Assembly (NCBI RefSeq): GCF_032854445.1 | Contig: NC_088302.1 | Span: forward strand, 24,007,788 to 24,071,787 | Length of the DNA: 64,000 bases | Source: Liolophura sinensis | Taxonomy: Eukaryota; Mollusca; Polyplacophora; Chitonida; Chitonidae | Reading direction: 5' to 3' | Shown here: in pieces, positions 42,301 through 55,000 of the stretch | Position numbering within the stretch: position 1 is the stretch's first letter | Layout of the letters: every line of letters begins with the position of its first letter | The notes under the pieces: model-generated | What the model was told of the DNA's origin: nothing | The model's database searches: none | Seen by the model: only the letters and a program-made list of their open reading frames with translations | Program-made: the position numbers and the translations under genes

Positions 42301-45300
42301 GAAGAACTACAGAAGTATATTCCATTTTCTTAACGCCATACGACAAATTGCATATTAAAAAGATTTGCTTTCAGGTCAACATGTCAAATGTGACAAACTG
42401 TACCATGCGCACGCACCTTTAAGGGTTTCACTGCTCTTTGCAGACAAAAGAAAAAAAATAACAAAATTGATTAAAGCAGTTAATTTTATTAAAAAAAATA
42501 AATAAAAACTGAAGTGTAAAACTTATCAAAAGCGATAAAACCCAAATTGTATACATTTCATCCAGAAAATCTTAACAGATACTGTTTCCTGTCAACGTTT
42601 CTGAGATCAGACGCCAGGTTCATGAAGCTGTCTTTGTACTTCAGTCAGACTTACTCTTAACTTAGGGTACTATTCCTGACCTTTGATTTGAACTCAAACA
42701 CTAAGTCTCAATTTTATCATGAAAATCCAAGAGACAACTTAAGTGTTAAATTTGAAATTTAAGTTACGATTTTAGTGCAAGACTGGTATGCTTGTTTTGA
42801 AGTTAAGACCGAGTTTGACTTAAGTCTGAAACAGCCTACAGATCCTTAGGCCAGTTATTCAAAACTGTTCTTGGACTTAATACTGGATTTAGCTTTAAGC
42901 CAAGTTTGTAGTTGGCCCAAAAATAATTGTGTAAAAAGTATATTAAATATGATGGTAAATCAGATGTTGTTCCATTGGATCTCTGTACTCTACTGCATTG
43001 GTTGCTAGGTTTTGTTAAAATTGAAAACATACCACATGACTTAATATCGGTATTAGCTAATACACTTTTGAAGAACAAGGTCCTGGGCTCAGAGCTACAG
43101 ACACAAGTTCTCCATGTTACTACTATCATTAAACAGCATTAGCAGTTGTAAACGACACATGGACAACAACAACAGCAACAACAACAACAAACCTGTAGAG
43201 AATCTGAGGTATCTGCCCTGCATTCACATCTGTACCATTGTTTGACTTCTTGGAACTCTTGAATTTGAACACCACTCTGCAAACAGGAATAAATATTTGA
43301 AAGGGTCATACATGATGTTATAAACGTGGCAGTAACAGTAAACTCTTGTTGTTTAAGATTATAAAAAATGAGGCAGAAAACCCACAAAGAACATTTCTTA
43401 TAACATAACGAGATATATGTATAACAACTTCAGCTTATTTGGAAGCGACGTTTCGGTATAGATACTAAGTTTAAAGCCATTTTCACACCCCAAGAAGAAA
43501 GCCGAGAAGATTTCTTGAGCTTTTACATGTCAGGTCAAATCATATACTCTGTACTAAGCAAATATAAACCAAGCATTTCATGCATCCTTTAAGTCAGTTT
43601 GAAGGCTGGCGATACAATGCACAGCTGGACATACTGGTCATCTGTGGTGACTGTGGACTGGCCGCTGGAGCCACAGTCGCTGCTGGGTCCCGATATCCTG
43701 GCCCAGGCGACATACCAGGTGTGGGCCTGTAGGGTGACTGGCTCATCAAACAACATGGCATACTTCTCCCTGTAACATCAACACACTGTACACGTATACC
43801 TGGTCACTAGACACCAAAGCAAGACTTACTGAACATCATTTTAAAAAAACATATCGCAATACCAATTTAAACTTCTTTCACTAATACATTGTAAAACAGT
43901 AATCAATTAAATAAATAAATATTAGCGGAAAACATCTTTTCTCAATGGTGGACAAGGGTATAAAAATAACACTTGAAAGTTATTAGATTTGCCAGAAATT
44001 TGAATAATTCTCCAAATTTTTCCTCTTGAAAATATATCTGTATGATCGTAAAACCTCAAAATTTCAGATTAAAATAGGACAAACAGGTAGATTTTCATTT
44101 GTACTTTTATTTCATTTTTCGTAAACCACTGACCTATGGCAGGTGGCAGATGAACTTGGCCCACTTGTGACGTGGTTGTGCTCATCATATAGAGGGGTTA
44201 TATGACGAACTTCTGGCAGCCATACTGGAGTACACTGTCTATACCAGTCCATGTAAACAGGATTCCAATATGGCTTACTGGCTATTGTTCTGTGAGGGTG
44301 ATGATATCACATGCAACCTCTCTATTGATCGAAGACAAACAGTCTACCTGTATGCACACACTACCAGAATAATTTCCTTTTGCCCCAGAGCGAGGATGTT
44401 CCCTTACCTTGCTCCACACTCATACGGCATCTCCTCCGTCTCGGCCAGCAGTTCTCCGTCAGCCTCATTCTCTCCGCCATCGGGACCCAGATCAAATACC
44501 TGTATACACAGGCATAGATTACAGAAATTAGAGTGTAATGAGATATCACTGTATTTAATGAACAGCCACATTTAAGACATCATATTAAAGTCCTATTTAT
44601 CATAACTTTTTTTCTCCAAATGATGTTGCATAGGTTGTAGTGCCATACAAGGTTATTTATAAGGATAGCTACGAAAAACTGATTTACGAAGTCTTGCGAA
44701 ATGTGAGCCCAGAGAGAGTGAAATTTGAAAATAATTCCCTAAATACTTCGCTACACTCAAATGTATTCCAGCAGTTAAACCAGCAAAAGACATTTGATTA
44801 ATGGAGACAAAGCCAACTGACATGATACCTTTATTCTGCCATAATACTCTCCGCGCCCACCAAACAGCCCGAAACCACCCAGTAACACATCAGCGTCGGC
44901 CATGAAGCGGATAGCTTCTATAGAGTGCCCTGAGTATCCCCATCCTCCACCGTGGCCTGCAAGAAAACACCATATTTAGTGCTAGTTATCTCCTAAACAC
45001 CTAAATCGCAACTATAACACCTTTGCACCTCCCATCATGGGTTGACAGCTGTCCAATGCCATACTCCAGAATGGATCACTTATACAACCTGATTGGTCTG
45101 ACAGCAACCTGCCAATTGTCTTGGGTTGAGTACAGCATATAACACCAATCAAATAAACAAACTTTGGCATACAATGGCATTCAGTTTGTCAGAGTACATG
45201 TAGTAAACCAACAGCCATTTGGGAAGTCCCTGAGGAGCTTTCTCTCCTCTAATGCCCTGACAAAGTACACACCACATTGACAGAAGGCAAGTAGTCTTAG

Positions 45301-48300
45301 ACATACTTCATACAAGATCACAAGAAAACCTGAGTGCTATTGAATGTGAACAAGTTCCAATAACAGGAATTCACCATCTTACACAAATGAAATAAATTAG
45401 ACACCATAATGAAGCCGAGAAGCAAAAACTTACTTTCGAATCTGTTGACAACCAGGAAATCCTCTTTTGAGAACACTTTAGCTGTGATCTGTTTTTCTCT
45501 TTCCTCCTCGTAGATGGCCATGTTTAATTGCTGGGAAGTGGTGTGCGTGTCCATACAGGCTAACCACAAAAACACCACATTTCATGAAAATTTACATAAA
45601 TGTATCCACAGATTGTTGCCTGCAGTGTTAAAATAGTGTTCCGGGTAAGGATTTCAAAACACATTAAATAGCAACTTATAACGATGAAGATTTCAGAACA
45701 CACCTGTCTCCAGTTCAGACAGACATCTTTTCTAAAAAACAGGTTTTTGTTCCACATGGTAATATTTGTGAAGAACTTGTTTGTTTTAAAATTCATAACA
45801 CAGTATGAACTGATTTTTTTACTTAAAGTAGAAAAAGCTAAAATATGAACTAAGGTTCATCATACAGACAACTGAAAACTATGAGTAAAAATACTTTCAT
45901 TTATTTTTTTAGATTTTTTTTTTTTTTTTTTTAAAGAGTGTTAAAAGGCATTCAAACAATTGAATTTTATGGTGGGCTTTATGGGTCATACTGATGGTAT
46001 TTAGGAACTCTGATGTCACATCACCTTTTTTACCTGATGTTCACCGAAAGGAAGGAATTTTTGGGAATCTTATATGAGTAATCTTTTATTCATGAGTTAA
46101 AACAGTTATTACAACAGTTAGTGTCATGATTTTTCCAACATTCAGAGTTGGAAAAACTTCCTGTAACATCAGAGTTCCTAAACTCCGATGGTATGGTCTA
46201 TAAAACCCACCTTAGAATTTAAAGGTTTAAACTGCTTTAACTCTCTTCACAAAAATCTAAAAAAATAAATGAATGTATATTTGTGTTTAGTTTTAAATTG
46301 TCTGTATGATGAGCCTTACTTAGCTTTCTTTTACTTTAATGAGCAAAGTACATGCCCATGTATATGGCATTGGCAAGTTCAGGAATGCGCTGGTAAACAC
46401 ACAGTCAGCAAAAAATTTACACAGCAACACCGCAGAAAAAAGTACACTAAATCATCCGTAATTTCAATGAATTTTTCCAAGCTTTTGAAATATCGAGTAA
46501 AATTGTACATCATTAAATAAACAGTATACCAAAAAAAAAAAAATAAAATAATAATTTTTTTTTCACCAACTGATCACACTTGTACACTTCAGTTCGTATA
46601 GCAAAGTGATCAAGTGGTGACAAATTACATGACATTATACATGATTTACAGTAAATCACCTAAAATGTTCCATGATACAGGCAAGACAGGCAGACAGTTG
46701 GATCAATAATCATTACTAATGAATTAAAAAAAAACAAAAAAATTAAGATCACTCTTTTGACTTGAAATAGTAGTTTAACAGCCAGTAAGGGATCTTACCG
46801 AGCACATGAAGAGCGCAGTGTGAGCGTGTAGCCTGAGAGCCATGACGGAGAGGGATCGCTAACTCCGGGCAGAAAATGTCGCTGTAGGTGGAGTCAATGG
46901 CCTTAAGATTGGCAGCTTCAGACGATACTACATTGTAACAGCTGACCTCATGGCTGCCTGGACAGTAACTAGGGGGAAAAAAGTAAGTGGAAATATCGCC
47001 AGAGTGTTAAAAGGCATGACAAAACCCAACCTCCATTATTAACCTGAATAATATTCAATATTTTCATCACTAATAGTGTTCTCATTATTAATAAATGTGG
47101 AAGACTCCATGTCACTGTCTGACCATAAACATCAATAAGTTATTTTTCTGTTAAAGTTGCTTTCTCAGGATGCGATTCAAACAAACGCCCTTTGCCAATG
47201 CAAAAGAACTAATTTCATACAATATGTACCTTAACAATTAGTAGTTATATAATACCGAAAATCCGATCTGAAAACACATATTCTGAAGTTTTGTGGTTTA
47301 TTACCTCCAGAGCACATCATAAGCTGGGTCCAAACAGGTTGCATGATTAGCTAAGTCAACTTGGTCTGCTCCACTGAAACTGAAAACAAAATAGGCTTAA
47401 GCTATTATCCAATGTACTCAACTTCCTTGTTAATAGGTACATGTAGTTTACTCCAGAAAATTTAAAGCAAAACATGTAAAACACAGCATAATGTTGCAAG
47501 AACTGCGGTCAAGCTTTTTCCTCAAAATTTTCTATAAAAAATTTGGATGTGCACATGGACTTTGTCCACAGTTTCTCGTTTCTCAAAATTTCTTTCCACA
47601 TTTTCAAATGACGAGAATTCAGCTTTTTTTGAGATTAAAGATTTCTCACAACAGCTTTTTATTTTGGGCTCAACTTCAGAACACAATATATTGATAATAA
47701 TATCTTGAATTCAATCTATGGCATTGTTCAATCTATTTGACAGTGTTTTATAATGAGGATACAGCAGGTAAACCCACCTCTTACAGCTGCCGTCCTGTTT
47801 GTTGATGACTAGGCATCTGATGGTGTACCCACCTTCCTCTCCAGTTGGGATCAGACCTGGAGTGTAATTATGCAGTTAACAGATTACAAATGTTAACACC
47901 GACATGTTGCTGTTTGGTAGGTGTAGAAAAAGGCCTATACTTGATTGATAGATTTTGGGTCCTCTCCTCCACCTACCCTCATCCTCCCACCCTCATCCCC
48001 CCACCCTCATCCTCCCACCCTCATCTTCCCTCCGCTCACTACCCACAGATAAGTTAACGCATCATACAGACTGTTTGTATGGTTTGGTACAAATGCTTGT
48101 TAAATTTGCCACAATGTGATTTGTCTTCACAGCATGAACAACAGGCATAATTAAGGCCACAACTATTAAAATGTTTGTTTTACTGACAGAATGAATCTTT
48201 TTTTCAATGTTGGAGAGTATAAAAGAAAACAAAAACAAAAGAAGAAAAATCTGTGGAAAACCATATTAAACATTGTGATTAGACAAAATATAAAGTTGAA

Positions 48301-51300
48301 TTTTCAATTCCATCTTTGAATTTTTAGTGCTGGCTCGCCCGTGAAACACAAATTACAACCAGCATAGCCTAATGCGTGTATGTAAATATACATATGCTGA
48401 AGAGCTGACCTATACAGGACTGATTTGCGAACACGTTGGATTTGGCGAGGGTATGCGCATTAATCAAGGATTCGTCAACCCTGAGGAATGTCTGGTCTCC
48501 ACTTGCTCCAATCCACGTCGCTCTCCTTCCAAACATCGCACCTGTAACAGTCAATACCAGTCACTAAATGATCTGGAAAACTTAGGAGAAAGTATTTTTC
48601 TAGAAAAGCAAGATGGACAGTAAACTAACAGAGCATTTTGCAAAGTTCATGATTCCCGCTGTGTTTGATCCCTTCATCAGCAACATTTTCAACACGATTG
48701 CAGTCATATCACAATAGTGTCATCTTAAAGCTGAAGGGCTTCACTGCTGTCACAAAGACTATGAACAACACACTTACAGAATAAGCTCAGTAAGAAGTTT
48801 ACTAGTAACCATTTTTGCACTTGTTATGATTATTTCTGTTTGGGCAACACTGTTCATCTGCCAATGTTACTATTCTATAGCATATATTTAAAGCATGAAA
48901 ACTTTCAATACAAGCACAACTGCAAACCATTGTTTTACTTTTCTTCAACCAATAGTGAAACAACAGTATATGCTGAAACAAAACATAAAAGCATTTAACT
49001 CGATGACTGCCAGCCACACCCGCCCCAACCACCCCATCAAGACATCTGTTTATAATGTTAGTACCTGCCTTATTTCTGAATTTCTGAGGCATGATTTAGG
49101 TGAAGCTTTTCATAATAACCTCAGAGAGGGGAATGCCCTTACTACGAGATGTCTCGTACGTTGGCGCTGTGACAAAGGAGATTGACTGCATAAGCTAGGT
49201 AAGAGTTATCTCGTAGTAGGTAAGTCGCAGCTGGCATACGTAATTGACCGCGTCCGTCACACTACCAGCCGACGAGAAAACTAGTACCAAGGGTTACCCT
49301 CTCCACCTGCTTTCATAAATTATTTGAGGGCCATTGGCCTATATCATAAAATATAAATTTTAATTGTCTTAAATGTTTATAGATAAAAAGTTATACACAT
49401 ATAGATTTCTAGATGTGCTATTTTCAAAATATGCTGGTTTTTGAGTGTTGACTGTTTTGGTTTTTTCTTATCTGATTATAAACATATCTGAACTTTTTGT
49501 TTTATTTTTGATGTTCTCACTATTATGTTGAAAACCTTAACTGTCTTGTATTTTCACCTTGTTCTCACCACGATATGGCTGAAATATTGCCGATAAGGCG
49601 TAAAGCCATAATCATTCATTTATTCATTTCACCTACTTTCTAGTACGTAGTATAGTGAGTTTTCGTAGAAAGCAGTGTTGTAGCATCCACACAAGGCATG
49701 CAGCATCTCTACATAGCATGACGAAAATAATTGCATCCCTTCCTCTGGCTTTGTAAGTCAGGTGTTGCCTGAAGTTAAGTGTGCACCAAAACACACGTCT
49801 ATGTTAAGCGCCGAACAAGTCGCCGGTCTCCTCATGGAGACGGAGAATGACACTGATAATGGAAATGTTATGTCGGATATTGACTCGAATGACGGTGAGT
49901 TCTAGATTTCAAGTAGCGACAATGACGATCCTACAGTTTCTTCAGAAACGGAGAGCTCTGGAGATGATGATGGATGCGTCATACGTGGTCGGCTGAGAAT
50001 TAGAGGGTGTGGGGCCAGAACACGAGGCGGTGTGGTAAGAACACAGGGTGGCAACTTTGGAGTTGAGTCAACACAGCAGCGATCAAGATCAGTAAGTCCC
50101 GTACTCAGAAGAAATAGAACAATTCAAGTTCTTGTTCATGACTGGGCTAATAATGCGCAAGATCCACCCAGTTTCCGTTCACCGAAACATCCGGGCTTAG
50201 GCATCTAGTACCAAATGGTTCACCCGCACAATTCCTCGAATTACTCCTGACCCAAGGTTTAGTGGAGATGATGGTGACAGAAACTAACTGTTATGCTGTG
50301 GCAGAAATGAATAAACAACGCCCACTTCGCAGAAATTCTCGTTGGAATGACTGACATGATACAAACGCTGTTGGCAATATATGAGTTAGCACGCTGAACA
50401 ATAGGTACGTTTATTAAAGGGGACATAACCCATGCAAAGCTACCTATCTGCGAGGGCTATCATAATGAAACATGAACTAAAGACATATACCGACTTAAAA
50501 ATAGCACAGAGATTTGGCCACCCTGGGTGGTACCAATATGTGAAATTTTGGGCCTTAGCCCATGGGCTAACCATATAAATTTTAGAACCAAATAAGTTTT
50601 TGTGGCCATGATTCTTTTATGAGGAAGCTTTGCAACTGTCACGTGCCAAGTTTCCGTCATGTTGTACAAGAAGAAATAAGGCAATAAAAACTGGTTTATT
50701 TTAGCTTACAATCTGGATTTTTGTTTATTTCCTTCATCAAAAGACTATAGTTTTCACAAATTATGCTTCTAATACAGATCACACATACCGATTAAGTCGT
50801 GACTTACTACGAGTTAGCAAAAATTTTGGACACCCCTTCCTACCAGTCGGTGGCAGTCAACGTGTTAAAGAAAAGAAAAGAAAAGAAAAGGAAAATGGAT
50901 TTATCGCGACTGGATGGCTATACGACTTTTTGTCGTAAGACAGATAAAGTACATTTACATTCTTATAGCAGCACATGCAATAATCCCAGTCAAAAATAAC
51001 AGTGTGAGGATAGAGTAGTCTGAATTGAGTTATAGCACTCTGTGCCACCTCGCATATTGAACTTACAGTTGCTGACTATGGGTCTTTCCAACCTAGGCAC
51101 AATCACATGGCATCAACTGTACCCATACCAGGGACAAGTGTCACATGCTTAAGGTGACCTGCCTGAGTGATTTCTGGTGACCCACCCACCTGTTACAGTG
51201 GTACCCTTCTAGAGCATTGACAGCCTCTGTCTCAGACCTTCCCAAGGGCAGAATGAGGTAACAAGTACCTGCATGTGACCCCTAATGCAAGCATTACCCT

Positions 51301-51978
51301 CACACCATGTTATCCTTACACATACCAGCAGCTATATATGGTAGCACTGTGCTTCCCTTTCCTACATGTGGGCCATATGTAAATTAGGCAAACAGGCTTA
51401 ACAACAAAACAATTATCAAAATACCTTTAAAAATTTATATAATTTCTAGATAAATAAAATACATATATTTCCACATTTATAAAAGTAATTAAACCCAATT
51501 TTAAGTAGGATTTGAGCTTAAAAATAACAAAAATCCTCTTTTCCACAACCAACCGATGAGTCTTTCAATGCATTTAATGTTCTGTTAAAGTTTAGAGGAC
51601 AAGGAAATTAACTACAGGGGAAAAAATCACAAAACTGTTAACACTGACAGCCATGAAATGCTTTCTACTGTGTATTTCATGGTAAACATATGTATTAATG
51701 ATCATCCCATTGGTATATGGATCTAGGCAAAGGGAGGTAACTCACCTATCCCTGGGACAACCCCTGGCACTGTGAACCATGTAGCTTTCTTCTCTCTAGC
51801 GCCCATATTACTGGCTCCTTCTTCCTGTCCTACTCTACCCAAAGAGCCTTTCTGAAAACAACACATCAACAATAACCTGAGCTTTCTTTCACTAGATGTC
51901 GTAATTCATAAGTTACCCTTCCAAAAGGCAAATTGGACAAACATTTTAACTGTCCATGCATCAATGAACTGCTTTTGG

Positions 51979-52023
<45 letters not shown>

Positions 52024-55000
52024 AAATCAAAACAAAAAACATATATGGACATATAACAGAGTTTAAATTTAATTATATAAACGTTTTCTTCTTTTTATTG
52101 CCTTTTTGACAGACTACTCCCAAAACTTTCTCACTTTCGTTCATAAACAAGTGATTTGGAAGTGATTTCTACTAATGACAATAAAGATAACCACTGCAGT
52201 ACAGCCCACTTTCAGTGTTATTCTGCATGTCTTTCAAATCAATACTTCTAATGTACTCAAAGAAAACTGTATTACATCACTGTAATCACAATTTACCTGA
52301 AAATTGCCACAGGTAAGTACTTGGCCATTGGCCAGCAGAATAACGGTGTGGTTACTGCCAGCAGCAACCTGTACGGCTTGTGAAGGCAGAGACACCCTGG
52401 TGGGCACGCCCCTGAAAGCCAGAGAATTAGAAGCCATGAGATCACAGCAGTAAGTCAAGCAAGATCAATTTTATTTAACAAAAAAGCACCCGTGAATAAG
52501 AAAACTGACAGTGTTTTCCCATTAAACAGTGATATAATGTAGGGTCTTTCTGGTAATTTATGTTGTTGTAGGAAAGACAAAATCAATGCCCTTGAATGAC
52601 TTAACTATATTTTTCCACTTTGATTGAACAAAGAGTAATATGAGTTGCTTAATACTGAGGAAGTTATGATAACAGCAAAGCTAGATGTAACCTGTACTAC
52701 ACCAAAATAGAACTGATCTAAATTGTTTTCTCTCTTTATACAATATGTATTCAAAGCTCTTTCAAATATGTTGATTCAGCGTTTGATGTATAGTTCTTCA
52801 CTACGTCGACATGAGCCAGACTGCAGCGTCTGTCACATAGCTATCCTTATGAGTGCTCTTACCTGACCAGAGTGTCTCCCAAACCAAGCTGACCATACTG
52901 ATTACTGCCAAATGTGTACACGGTGCCATTTTGTAACAGTAGCACTGGAAAGAGACATGGCAAGTTACATGTAATTACAAACACTATCGTGACGCATGTC
53001 CAATAAAATGCAAATGTAAACCACAGTGCCTAGAGTAAACCACCAGATGGACCAGTATGCTCAACTTCTTGAAGATTTCATTTTTATTCGACGACAGCAC
53101 TAACAAGTGACAGAGTATAAACCTAGCAGTCTCCGTGATGAACCACCTTTGAACCATAGCCATCGGGTTTCAATTAGTTATTAATTTCATCTTACCTTCA
53201 GTACGGTATAACACCTGACTGATAAATATTTCACCCCTCCGATGCCGGTCGGGTATATGGATGCAGAGAAAACCCATCACCCTTGCAAAAATTCTACAGA
53301 AATAAACCAAACTCTTTTAATGGTCTTTCATGTGATATACACTTCATTTTAGTGTTTCTTTGCCTTTAAGTTTGTATCATCAGTTTACCTGAAACCCAAG
53401 AATAGACTAATCATCAACTGTAGTCACCTGTATGATGTAATCCACAGGCTATCTGTGTGACCTGGACATCCCCATTGCCCACCAGGATTTCCGCTGGGGC
53501 CAGACTCGTCAGTTTGGAGTACTCGGGCTCTGCTTCATTCACCTCAACTGTGGGGGGACAGGGAATAAAGTCAGCTAAACTCACAAATCTTTAATACACA
53601 CCAGGTTGAATGTATTAAAATATATACACAAGACAATGTCACTCCAGTTGTGTGCAGCCCACTGTACTTAAAAGTTGTAAACAAAATGTGAAACATGAAC
53701 TGAGCTACTTACCTGTGGAGGAAGGACACATTAACAGCTTATACATGAAATACCTAGATTTTATTTCTCAATACCGAGTATATGATGTGGCCTTACAGCT
53801 TTCTTTCTGAGTGTAAAAATGGCTCTAAACTACTGTCTTCCTATGGGCCAAGTCAGTCCGTAAATTAAGATTTATTTATCTATTTATTTGATTGGTGTTA
53901 TGGTGAGAGGAAACCGGGCAGAGCCCAGGGGAAACCCATGACCATCCACAGGTTGCTGCAATACCTCTCCACTTATGTCCGGAAAGGAAGCCAGCATGAG
54001 CTGGGCTTGAACTCACAGCGACCGTATTGGTGAGAGGCTTCTGGGTCATTATGCTGTGCTAGCACGCTAACCAACTGAGCCTCAGAGGCCCCCCCCATAC
54101 ATTAAGAAGTCTACTTTGAAGATGCAAATGGTGGTATCTGTCAACTTTGCTGGGGAAAGAGCTCAAAGTGGGGGCACCAAGCTATTAATGCATTCTTTAA
54201 AACCATACTCTTTGTTTTATAGTACATTTTCATTCATTAAGCCTCTACACTGGTGTGTAAAATTTGGCTGGAAGGCAACACACAAAGTTCACTACAATTT
54301 GTTCCTACGACAAGAATGACTGAATATTAAATGCGCTACCTCGGTTGGACTTGGATGGTCTGATGGAGTTCAGGAACACCTTGAATCTTGCAGTTTTCTT
54401 TTTCTGTTCTAGTTTCTTGCTGAGTTGATCTAGTTGTTGAGCACCTGGTCGTCCAGCTATTGAGTGGAACACAAGACAAACTGTACACTAAATCAATGAA
54501 TACAGTAAAGTACAATGTACATGTTTTTTCCAGTACTATTATATTCATGCTACACACTGTTCCTGTGGCGTTTCCATGATTCAACCATTTAAGCAGAATG
54601 ACACATAACCTAAAACAAAATCTGTACACCCTGTTTATGTTTGTTCTTTTTTTCTTTTTATTTCCATAAAAGTAAATTTTTCCTAGAAGGTTTGTTGGGA
54701 GATTATTATATCTTTTAAATTCCATGTTGTGAAACAAAAGCTTTGACATCCTTCTATCACAGATGACAATGATAGAGTTAAGGCTTGTTCAAATGTTACA
54801 ATTTGTCATTTCAACTTGTTGAATTTGACTAGTCAAATAAAACAAGAATATTTGTATTCATACGTTGTGATTTACTTAATTCTACAAATCGCCTTTAGGA
54901 GTTTATTCAAATTTTGTGAGTGCCTTTAAGAGTTTTGTCCTTCACAGAAGGAAATGAGCCCAATGCAGTGTTTTGGTATTTCTATTTTAATAAACATCTC

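Larger units (their letters stand above)
48995..50868 (+). mobile_element. Degenerate piggyBac-like transposon, 1.87 kb
   Basis: TTAA occurs at both ends. The left inner end CTCGATGACTGCCA and the right inner end TGGCAGTCAACGTG are inverted copies (12 of 14 match). Inside is a broken transposase N-terminus on the plus strand (49.80-50.35 kb). The catalytic part is missing, so this is an internally deleted, non-autonomous element. It sits in the w15/w16 intron. Confidence 0.88.

Noticed and set aside
47365-47379. Second CAG acceptor in exon w18
   Set aside because: In frame and possible, but the first CAG has the better pyrimidine tract; kept only as a note in the exon entry.
15167-48541. Shared MFGRRAT string in exons w48 and w16 as a domain duplication
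   Set aside because: Only about eight residues match and the flanks differ entirely; chance or a short motif is as likely.
54336-54749. 137-codon minus-strand frame
   Set aside because: Only the 3' part (54,340-54,456) is exon w11; the rest is intron read through in frame.
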